Of a DNA stretch of 64,000 nt, positions 40,801-52,800 are shown one piece after another; position 1 is the stretch's first letter, and each line of letters starts with the position of its first letter. Under the pieces are notes generated by a model, which saw only the letters and a list, made by a program, of their open reading frames with translations, was not told the origin of the DNA and searched no databases. A program made the position numbers and the translations under genes. The stretch covers positions 35,614,147 to 35,678,146 of the forward strand of contig NC_061797.1 of assembly GCF_021462225.1 (NCBI RefSeq), in the 5' to 3' direction. Origin of the DNA: Girardinichthys multiradiatus (lineage: Eukaryota > Chordata > Actinopteri > Cyprinodontiformes > Goodeidae).

Positions 40801-43800
40801 ACTTTCAAAGGAAGCCAGAGCCATTTCAGAACTTTTGGAACTTTAGACTTAAACTTCAGATTCAGGTAAAACTGGCCCTGTGGTCCTTAAATTTAGTCTG
40901 CTTAAAAGGCCAAATAATGCACTAAAAATGCTATATTTTGGATTTTTTTTTTTCAAACAAAATAAAGTTACCAAAGTTACCAAATTGTGCTTGAAAGGTT
41001 TAGATGTATTCTAGAATACCCCAGTCATTATTGTGCAAGTCAAGAGTTTTGAAATAGAGCTGGTCTAAGTTAGTCCAGATGGCAAAAATGCTGTTTAATG
41101 CACTAGTTTCAGCTTTGTGACTGAAGACTACTACTAATCAGTTCTGCTGGAATATTTTGTGCTCAGATATCCAGAATAATTTTTAAACTCCACAGAAAAA
41201 AATATAGAAAATTGATTCTGGAAAAGGATGCAAATCTGAAAGGGAACATGTGTAGGAGCTCTGTAAAAGGTTTGTGGCATGCTCAAGAAGCAAATTAGAA
41301 AGTTATATTTTGTTTCAAGTACAGGTGAGACTTCTGTTCACAAAACATGCATATTTTTCCCATTAGGTGACCCAGCTTGCGGGTTACTTTGAACCTCTCA
41401 TCAAGGCATCCGTGGGTGTCGCCTCCAAGCTCAGTGACCACCAGCAGCAGATGACTTTCCTGGACCAAACCAAGACCCTGGCTGAGTCTGCACTGCAGAT
41501 GCTGTATGCTGGAAAGGAGGGTGGAGGAAATCCAAAGGCAGGAAAATTTCCAAGGCTCCATTTAATGTTTTGTTTACACTGGATCTTCCCCTGGAGCTCT
41601 AATGTCTCAGATGATCTAAGAGGTCTCAAGGAGGATATTTAACAGTCTTTATTGTGGCTTCTGTCACAACTTTATAGGCGTCCCATACCCATGATGCCAT
41701 AGCGGAGGCTGCTCAGCTCATGAAGGAGGCGGTCGATGACATCATGGTGACGCTGAACGAGGCCGCCAGCGAGGTGGGACTGGTGGGAGGAATGGTGGAG
41801 TCCATTGCTGAGGCCATGGCCATGGTGAGTTTATCAGGATGAGAAGAGTTTTAATTGCTCCACAGTGAATGAATGAAAAACACTCTTACTCTTATATTTA
41901 GACCCAAACAAACCTATTAAATCTTTTTAGTTTCTGACTTTTTGACATACATTTCCCACAGCTATTGCCTCCTTGACTGCAAAAGTATTCCTACCTCTTG
42001 AATTTTTACATATTTGTTTATGTTACACCCATAAATGTTCCATGTTTTGACCCAAGCTTTGTCATCCCATTGTTTGCAACATCATGATTGCAAACTTTGA
42101 TGTGTTTGAACACAATAAATAGTTCAGTGGGGAGAAATTGACTGTTAATGCATACAGCCTAAAACAAACCCAGGCTCTATTTCTAACAGCCTAACTGTTG
42201 GCAAAAATATAAGGTGCAAAAAAAGTCAAAAACCTTTTACCCCAAGGACAGAGGGTGAATAACACCAGCTTATTACATGTTTCCTTGAACCTCTGAACTA
42301 TAATTATCACTAAGGTGACAGTGCCTCAGACGTGAGAGCTCACCAGAGAAATCGGCGTGTTTGAATTAAGTTCACGTGATGGATTATTTAATGAAATGTT
42401 TGGTTGTAGCTCTGCATTTTGAGCATTTGGGAGTCTATTTGCCTCTGTGTCATTAACCGCAGTTGATTAAACAGGGATAATTGGGATATGGCTTGTAGTC
42501 CTCTGTGATTTGAGCAGAGCTCATTTAAAGCTTTTTCTCTTTAACTGTGTCACTGCAGATTCCAAGCTGCTATTTCTCTCCACAGGGGTAGCAAAGATCA
42601 TGCACTCAAAATATAATGAATTAATTCCAGTCCTAGCATGTTTTTCCCACATTATCTTGTTTTTGTTATTCTTTTCTGTGACAAGCATATCTGTTGAATG
42701 CTGCCTAATTTCGTAAAACTGCTGGTAACAATATGACTGAAGTATTTGATCACAAGCCTGTAATCAAATGCTTCAGTCAATATTTTTACAGCTGTAATTG
42801 CATAATTTAACGGGTGTCAAGAATTGATACTGTTTTTTAAAGTTTTGCAGGTGAAGGGATGCCTGAACGCACATCAGGCGCTGTGTCTTAAGGGGTAGCT
42901 TACCAAAGCTGAAAAACTGAATGATTGTCCCATTTTTTTAATGTTTTTGTGTGTTTAGTGAACACATAAAAATATGGTTAAAATGTGAGCTGCAGTGCCA
43001 TTTCTAACTAGTTTGTGTCCATGTTTAGCTGGATGAGGGAACACCTGCTGAGCCTGAAGGTTCCTTTGTGGATTACCAGACTAACATGGTGAAACATTCA
43101 AAGGCTATTGCACTCACTGCTCAGGAAATGGTAAGCCTTCATGACCAGCACAACTAGAATATTAATAATACACTTATTATTATATGTTCATGTAAACAAT
43201 TGTGGCATGTAGAAAATGCTCTGTGCAAAGTCACTACTTTGCAAACGCTAATCACTAGACTGAAACAAACCCATATGTTTTTTTTCTCCCACTCTGAGGT
43301 TCATTGTGTGTGTTTATCCATCAGATGACCAAATCAGTGACCAGTCCAGATGAGCTGGGGGCTCTGGCGTCTCAAGTGACCGTGGATTACAGCCAGCTGG
43401 CGGTTCAGGGACGGCTGGCTGCTCACACTGCTGAGCCAGAAGAGGTGAGGAGGAAACTCAGACCTTTAGTCACCCTCATAAAGTAGCTCAACTATTATAT
43501 TATATATAACTGTTATAGTCTATGCTATGTGCTGCTTGAACATTTTGTCACACTGTAGCTACAAACTTAAAATATATTTTATTTGATAAAACAACAAACA
43601 GAAGTGCATAATTGCAAAGTGAAAAGAAAAGGATTCATAGCTTTTACAAGCATAAAAAAGTACAGCATACATTTGTATTGCCCCTCCTTTCTTTTGTTAC
43701 CTCTAAGTAAAATCTAGATGGCCAGGGTATGCGGGGAAGCAGTCAAGAGGCCTATTGTAACTTTGTGTTGAGATCCACACCTCAGGAGGGAGTATCAATC

Positions 43801-46800
43801 AACAGGAGAACTATTATTCATGCACTCCACAAATCTGGCCCTTATGTGAGACGATAGCTGCAAGAAGTTCTTTTTTTAGCTTGCTGCTAGCCATGTAGGG
43901 ATCATAACATGTGGTAAAGATGTGTAATAAGGAGCATTATGAGACCATAATGCAAAACACTACCCGTGGAAGGGCATGGGACAACTAACACTGCACATCA
44001 CCATGAACACACCATGCCTATGGTGAAACATGGTGGTATCAGCATCGTGCTCTGGGGATGTGATTCTTCAACAGGAAAAAGGAAGCTGGTTAGAGTTGAT
44101 GTTATTCTTTCTCTTACTTTCTATTAATTTATAGTCTTTGTAAATAGGTGCAGCAGTATTCAGATTGACTTCTGTGTCTTTGCAGATCGGCTTCCAGATT
44201 AAGACCCGAGTGCAGGAGCTTGGTCATGGCTGCATCTTCCTGGTCCAGAAGGCGGGAGCTTTGCAGATCAGCCCTTCTGACAGCTTCACCAAGCGAGAGC
44301 TCATTGACTGCGCTCGTGCTGTCACGGAGAAGGTATGAGCTTATAAAATTTAGCTGCACGTCATTTCTAAAAAGGTTTTCTACCATCTGCAGTATTTAAA
44401 ACATAAATAATTTTGCAGTGAATTGCAAGTTGTAGCATTTTTTTATAGAATATATTATATTTTATTTTATTGAAAATGTTTGGGTTTAGTTATTAAAACA
44501 ATATTGAGTTTTCAGGATATGCAAACAATACCTTATGAAAACAAAATCTTGCCTGCCTAATTGCCCATCCTCATCTGTATATTTATGGAATTTAATCTCT
44601 CTTATGTGCCCAGGTGTCCTTGGTGCTGTCAGCCCTGCAGGCTGGCAATAAGGGCACCCAAGCCTGCATCACAGCTGCCAGCGCGGTGTCGGGCATAATT
44701 GCAGATCTGGACACCACCATCATGTTTGCATCTGCAGGCACACTCAATGCAGAGAATGACGAGTCTTTCGCAGACCACAGGTTGGGGCATGAAATACTTG
44801 AATTCAAAGAGTATTGCAAAGGATTTTTCATTCCAAACTGAAATAATGAATCAGAATAAGAATCAGCTTTATTGCCTAGTTTGTACAGACAAACAAGGAA
44901 TTTGACTCCAGTATACTTTGCTCTCAATAATAAAGAATGTATTTTTAAATGTACATATATACACAATTTACTTTACAATGGAATATAACGTGCGATTAGT
45001 CCAAGTATGCATGTGTTCATCAGAGAAACAGCCTGGGGGAAGAAACTGTTTCTGTGGTGGCTGGTTTTAGCAGACAGCGCTGTGTAGTGCCGACCTAAAG
45101 GTAAAACCTAAACAGTTTGTGTGCAGGGTTTGTGGGGTCTGCAGGGATTTTAGCTGCCCTTTTCCTGAACCTACACCTGTTTCAGTCCTGGATAGATGAA
45201 AGGTCAGCCCTGATGAATCTCTCTGCAGACCTGATTGTTCGTTGCAGTTGGACCTATCCTGTTTTGTGGATGAGCTAAACCACACTGAGATGGACAAAGA
45301 CAGGACAGACTGAATTATGGCAGCGTAGAAGATGACCAGCAGCTCCTGTAGAAGGTTGCCTCAGGAAGTACCGTCTCTGCTGGGCCTTCTTCCAAACATT
45401 GTCTATGTGTGAGGACCATCTCAGGTTTCGAGAAATGGTGGTTCCTAGGAACCAGAAGTGTTAAAGTGCTAAATGCAAAGGAAGTCTGTGTAATGTTGAG
45501 CCTCTCTCCATGTTTAGAGGACACATTGGCTCCTGTCAAGAGAGTCCTGAATGCAGTACAGTTCAGAAACGGACGTATCTGCTGATCCGAGCTGAGACCT
45601 GTGACATTACATGACACGACACAGTGACATAAATCCTTTCAGGCAGTGCTTAATGAGTTTGTTTTTCTACTCCTCATGGAGGAGTAGAAAAACAGATGTG
45701 TCAGTGCTGCATGAAATAGAGCAGAATGCCTTATTTTCAGGTTATACTGCAACCTTCAAAGAGACTTTCCTGCAGCTTTGTTGTTGTCTTCCTTAACAGT
45801 TTTAGAAAAAGTTTTGATTGGAAATCAAAACATCTGCACATCATTCAGATGATTGTTTCTGCTAGTGTTAGGCTTTCTACTGGCATCTAATTGCTTTAAA
45901 GCTCAACTGAATGACTGCCTGTTGTATCTTATGTGATTTTTTTATTTTCTTTTACTCCCTTACTTTACCTTTTTTTCCCCCTACCTCTTCCTTTTTGCTA
46001 TCAGGGAAAATATTCTGAAGACTGCCAAAGCCCTGGTTGAGGATACCAAAATGCTTGTGTCCGGAGCCGCTTCCGGTCAGGACAAGTTGGCCCAGGCTGC
46101 CCAGTCTTCTGCCAAAACCATTACCCAGCTCACTGATGTTGTCAAACTGGGAGCAGCCAGCATCGGCTCTGACGACCCTGAGACGCAGGTTACCAGCTCT
46201 TTCAGTTTACTCAAATAATAAGTTGTGAAGCGCTACAGGTCCTTCTCAAAATATTAGCATATTGTGATAAAGTTCATTATTTTCCATAATATCATGATGG
46301 AAAATTTAACATTCATATATTTTAGATACATTGCACACTAACTAAAATATTTCAGGTCTTTTATTGTCTTAATACGGATTATTTTGGCATACAGCTCATG
46401 AAAACCCAAAATTCCTATCTCACAAAATTAGCATATCATTAAAAGGGTCTCTAAACGAGCTATGAACCTAATCATCTGAATCAACGAGTTAACTCTAAAC
46501 ACCTGCAAAAGATTCCTGAGGCCTTTAAAACTCCCAGCCTGGTTCATCACTCAAAACCCCAATCATGGGTAAGACTGCCGACCTGACTGCTGTCCAGAAG
46601 GCCACTATTGACACCCTCAAGCAAGAGGGTAAGACACAGAAAGAAATTTCTGAACGAATAGGCTGTTCCCAGAGTGCTGTATCAAGGCACCTCAGTGGGA
46701 AGTCTGTGGGAAGAAAAAAGTGTGTCAGAAAACGCTGCACAACGAGAAGAGGTGACCGGACCCTGAGGACGATTGTGGAGAAGGGCCGATTCCAGACCTT

Positions 46801-49800
46801 GGGGGACCTGCGGAAGCAGTGGACTGAGTCTGGAGTAGAAACATCCAGAGCCACCGTGCACAGGCGTGTGCAGGAAATGGGCTACAGGTGCTGCATTCCC
46901 CAGGTCAACCCACTTTGGAACCAGAAACAGCGACAGAGGCGCCTGACCTGGGCTACAGAGAAGCAGCACTGGACTGTTGCTCAGTGGTCCAAAGTACTTT
47001 TTTCGGATGAAAGCAAAAAAAGTCATTCGGAAATCAAGGTGCCAGAGTCTGGAGGAAGACTGGGGGGAAGGAAATGCCAAAATGCCAGAAGTCCAGTGTC
47101 AAGTACCCACAGTCAGTGATGGTCTGGGGTGCCGTGTCAGCTGCTGGTGTTGGTCCACTGTGTTTTATCAAGGGCAGGGTCAATGCAGCTAGCTATCAGG
47201 AGATTTTGGAGCACTTCATGCTGAAAAGCTTTATGGAGATGAAGATTTCATTTTTCAGCACGACCTGGCACCTGCTCACAGTGCCAAAACCACTGGTAAA
47301 TGGTTTACTGACCATGGTATCACTGTGCTCAATTGGCCTGCCAACTCTCCTGACCTGAACCCCATAGAGAATCTGTGGGATATTGTGAAGAGAACGTTGA
47401 GAGACTCAAGACCCAACACTCTGGATGAGCTAAAGGCCGCTATCGAAGCATCCTGGGCCTCCATAAGACCTCAGCAGTGCCACAGGCTGATTGCCTCCAT
47501 GCCACGCCGCATGGAAGCAGTCATTTCTGCCAAAGGATTCCCGACCAAGTATTGAGTGCATAACTGTACATGATTATTTGAAGGTTGACGTTTTTTGTAT
47601 TAAAAACACTTTTCTTTTATTGGTCGGATGAAATATGCTAATTTTGTGAGATAGGAATTTTGGGTTTTCATGAGCTGTATGCCAAAATCATCCGTATTAA
47701 GACAATAAAAGACCTGAAATATTTCAGTTAGTGTGCAATGAATCTAAAATATATGAATATTAAATTTTCATCATTACATTATAGAAAATAATGAACTTTA
47801 TCACAAGATGCTAATATTTTGAGAAGGACCTGTATATTCTGTCAGTTTATGGGCTTTCCCAGACTTCACGGTCAGTGTCCCTGTCTGACTTTTTTTTTCT
47901 AGGTGGTTCTGATAAATGCAGTTAAAGATGTGGCCAAGGCGCTAGCTGAGCTCATTAATGCCACCAAGTGTGCAGCCGGGAAGGCAGCAGATGATCCATC
48001 TATGTACCAGCTGAAGGGCGCCGCCAAGGTAAGGGGATCATTCTGAAACTTTACCACCGAGTTTAAAAGAGTCTGACGGATCAGTTTCTCCCCATATTCG
48101 TATTTATAATAAGGTTTCTCTTATCGGCAGAAAAATCCTCTTAAAATACATTTTCTAGTTATTTACATCTCATCAAAGGAGGTCTGAGGGAAATGAGGAA
48201 GTATGAAATGCATACTAATAAACTCTCACCATCATGAAACGCTATTATTTTTAAAATGAAATAAACACCTGAATCCTCGTTTCTGACACACATGCAGTGT
48301 CAAACAGCAGCTCATAATTCACTGATTACACTGTTCAACTTTTTGTTATCACTCTGTGCAGTGAAGATGCCGGTTCTCAGTCAGCAACAGCTCATGGTGT
48401 CATAAAGTCTTACAGATGATGAAAAAACATGCAGATTCAGGTTCAAAGTGAGAAAAAAGAAGCCAATTTTAAGATTTTCCTCTTGTCATTCATTATGGTT
48501 AATTGCATCTTTATTTGCACATTCTGTTCCTGTTTGTAGTTTTCAGTGTATCCCATCATGCAGGAATAGAGATTATCCATGGGTTGGAATGCACAGCCTC
48601 AGTAATAAATATTGTTTTTGTCCCTTCTCTTTTTTTGATGGGTGCCCCTTAGGCTCAGCTTGAGTGGGGTGAGACCGCCAGGCAGTGGGGGAGAAGTATT
48701 GGGGAGAGAGTACTTAAAAATGTGTAATGATTTGTAAACTTTGTCTACTTACTACTACTTGTCATTATGGTCAAACAGCATTGTTTCCGTTGACCATAAA
48801 GGTTTTCTCCAAGACTCCAAGGCTGCTGGATTGCCCAAGTGGGCAGACGCAAATGTCCTTTATAATTCAAAGTGTTCATTACTGACCAGTTGATTTTTTT
48901 ATTTCTTGGTCAGCATATTCTCGGTTCACAAAATATTATTGGAGGTGTATGTATGTATTTGAGCCTCTTGTTTAATTTAACCCCTGCATGGATTGGAGAA
49001 AATCCCACCAAACCATTCAAACCAATTCTTGTTTTTAAAACGTGTTGAAGTTGTCGTGTCAATCCACCCTAGAAAAAAAGAATGGCTCAAACGCATCATT
49101 AAAAGCCTAAGATTAACATGCAGAGGATGAGTGCATGTAAACTCCTGACTGTAACTTTCCATTGTACTTTTCCCTCCCATGGTTTCAGTCACCTTTAAAA
49201 TGTTGTAACCAAACTGTAAGCAAATTTTCCTCGATTAACTGATTCATCGATGATTCGTCTCATGAGGATGGGATACCTTAATTTGGCCATAATACCAGCA
49301 ATCCTGTGTGCCAGGTGATGGTGACCAACGTGACGTCTCTGCTGAAGACTGTCAAGGCTGTGGAGGATGAGGCTACTCGGGGCACCAGGGCGCTTGAGGC
49401 TACAATCGAGTGTATTAAACAGGAAATGGCGGTAAGAAGGGGGACATACACCAGGGGGAATATTTGACAGCATTGCTAGATGCTGAACAATACATTAAAT
49501 TACTTTTTATAAATATTTACGGACGTGTTCAGGAGTGATGCAGGAAAAACTCAGCAGCTTCGTTTCACCAAGAAGTCACTGATTTAATCAGTCTCTTAAA
49601 GTATCTTTGCTACCTGTTTCCGTCCATCTTCTCAGTTGTTTCAGTCCAAAGATGCCCCAAATAAGACCACCACACCAGAGGAGTTCATACGCATGACTAA
49701 GGGCATCACCATAGCTACTGCTAAAGCTGTGGCAGCAGGAAACTCTGCACACCAAGAGGACATCATCCATACGGCCAACCTGAGCCGCAAGGCTGTGTCT

Positions 49801-52800
49801 GACATGCTGACAACCTGCAAGGTGGTGAGCCACTTCAACATGCAAGCTATTGTGTCCTAAAGCAATATAATTGTTATTGTTGTTTGTTTGTCCTGTCAGC
49901 AAGCGGCCTTTCATCCAGAGGTCAGCGAGGAGGTCAAGAACAGAGCACTGATGTTCGGGGTAGAATGCACAGCTGGATACATTGATCTGCTGGAACAGGT
50001 GCTGCTGGTAGGTCCAAAACCACATTAGGAATTGTGTGTAGGGAAAAAAAAGATTAACTGTTGCCTAATTCTCATTTTTGTGATATAAAGTAGCTTCCAC
50101 TCTGCCTGTACAAGTGTGTATAACTGGTGAGCATGTGTATAGGTCATGCAGAAGCCCACAGCTGAGCAGAAGCAGCACTTGGCAGCTTGCTCCAAACGTG
50201 TGGCAGGCGCCGTCACAGAGCTCATCCAGACTGCTGAGGCCATGAAAGGTAACGGCAAGTCTCTTGGACTTTCCCACATTTTGTCACATTACATCCACAA
50301 ACTTTAATGTATTTTATTGGGATTTTATGTGATAGACTAACACAAAGTAGATCATACGGTTTTCAAAATCTCAAGTGTTGTGTGCATTTGTATTAAGACA
50401 ACCTGAATACCTTCTTAAAACATTTGGCATTCTACAATTTCCGCTGCAAGTCAAGTCTGTCAGTAATGTACATCTACAGATACATTTTATCCATGCTTTT
50501 TTTGGAAAACAGCTCAAGCTTAGTCAGATTGGGTGAGGAGTATCTATCTGAACAGCAATTCTTGCCACAGATTCTTAAATGGATTTAGGTTTAGACTTTG
50601 ACTGGGTCATTCTAACACATGAATATGCTATGATTTAAATCCTAGCATGGTAGCTTTGGCGGTGTTTAGGGTTGTCGTCCTCCTGCAAGATATTCTCTCA
50701 GAGGCTCAAGTATTTTCCAGCATCTAACACATTTCCCTCAAGGATTGCCCTATGTATCATCCATCTCCCCATGAACTCTGACCAGCTACCCTGTCTCTGC
50801 TGAAGAAATGCATCCCCACAGCATGATTCTGCCACCACCATGTGTTATGGCCGGGATGCTGTGTTCAGGTTGATGTGCAGTGTTAGTTTTTGTCTCATAT
50901 ATTCTTTTGCATGTGTCGGCCATTTATTTTTATTTAGACTATTTGTTTACTCATTAGGCAACTTTTAACATCTGGTTACACTGGATTTTATTTAGTGGTA
51001 TCGGGGTAAAGGGACCTGACGACAAATGTGAGCCACATAATGCTGGAAACCATGTGTCATTTTTATACCAGCTGTGGCTACAATGTAGCTCGCCACTGTC
51101 AGTGTGTGAATGTGTGGATGACTAAATGTAGTGTGAAGCGCTTTGCGGTCTTTGGGGACTTGATAATGTGCTTTTCAAGTACAGACCATTTACCATTTCC
51201 ATTTTACAATTATGCCCTACATTGTGTTGGTCTATCACCTAAAATATAAGTAAAATCCCTTAACGTTTGTTGTTACAACGGGACAAAATGTTAAAATGTT
51301 CCAGGGATTTGAATACTTTTGCAAGGCCCTGTATCAAACAGACATTTTGAAGCACTTTTAATAAGGTTCATGTCCCCTTTTATCTTGCCACAGATGGAGG
51401 TAAGTTAGCACTGATTTCTGTACTGTGACTTGCTTCAAGGAGATGTCTCTTCAGCGCTACCAAGGGTTTCTTTAATCAAACTCAGCCACTGTCAGGCTTC
51501 TTGAGCACCATTGTTTCCATTTATCGCACTTTATTTCCATTTAAACGACATCACTTCATTGTCAGCCTGTTTGTTCACTCCATCAGCAGTGCATGGGGAT
51601 GTAAGGAGATTTGTTTTTTCCCATGCTCACAATTCTGATGTTTTCTGTTGCGATCATCGTGTTGAGGCATGCTCTGATGCTACACTGGTTTCTATTCTGC
51701 ATCTGAGTTTAAAGCCTAACAATGTGTGTATATGGTGCTTCAGGTACAGAGTGGGTGGACCCCGAGGATCCAACAGTGATCGCGGAGACTGAGCTGCTCG
51801 GGGCCGCGGCGTCCATCGAGGCAGCAGCGAAGAAGCTGGAGCAGCTGAAACCCAGAGCAAAGCCAAAGGTGGGTAATTTCATGATGAATAACCGTGCTGA
51901 GGGATAAAGTTTAAACATTTGCTAAACTACACAGAAATATAGACATTAGCTTTGCCAGCTGCTGTCAAACGTTGAAAGAAACTGCGATTCTAGGGTAGTA
52001 TGTAATGCTGTAATGGTCTTATTTATATCCTTTCTTTTTTCTCCATACAGCTGGAGAAAATTATCTCATTCTACCTATTTCTCTGGCAACCCATTGATAG
52101 GACTTTAAACCATAGAAACCATATGATGGAATGTTTTAGCAGTTTTGAAACTGTAACTTGTGACCAAAATAACTAAGCTAAAATCTTCGTAAACTAGGGG
52201 TGCATAATATATCGCAAATTTATTGTAATTGCTGTATTACTCTACACAATATTAATATTGCAAAGAACTGCTTGGACTGTAAAAAATATTACTTAACTAT
52301 GTAAGTACCATGCATTTGAGCAATCTATGTAAGTGATATTTTTGGTGATCACATCGCTACCAACATTATTGAATGTCGCCTGTTTTCAGTGTTTTAAAAA
52401 AAAAATGACTTTAGATCTTAAGTTTCATTTTCTGCCTGCATGTAATTGGCAGAATATTTACTTTAGTTATTAGGGTTACAGTTAAAACACAACATGTTAC
52501 AGAAGAAGTCTTTCTCATTTTTGTGTGAAACACACAAACCCTCCATTTACATCCCATGCTCCCACAACAACACAGTTTACAGCTCCCCCCTCCTCTTCCT
52601 TCTCCCTAATCTACTCATATGTCCTGGTTTTAGCTTAATCTGTCAGAGTCTGCTGCCATTTAAACCCACCCTCCCCCCCCTTTTTCCAATACTACCTTGC
52701 CCGCCCCACCACCGGAGGCCTTCTCTGCAGGGCTCTGTCTGATATGTTTGATATATTAGGTTGTTATTCAGTCCCAACTATATATCAAACATATTCCTAC

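Noticed and set aside
41500..41520. gtggag as the e37 donor instead of GC
   Set aside because: It would end the exon in phase 1 and read e38 into an early stop; the GC join keeps the talin frame.
46682..47080. 132-residue minus-strand open frame
   Set aside because: Shadow of the T3 transposase; the same shadow appears in copy 1.
49588..50025. 145-residue minus-strand open frame
   Set aside because: Antisense to exons e46 and e47, with no family resemblance of its own.
52560..52720. C/T-rich tract as a microRNA promoter
   Set aside because: Composition alone is not evidence; intronic mir-190 can be processed from the host transcript.
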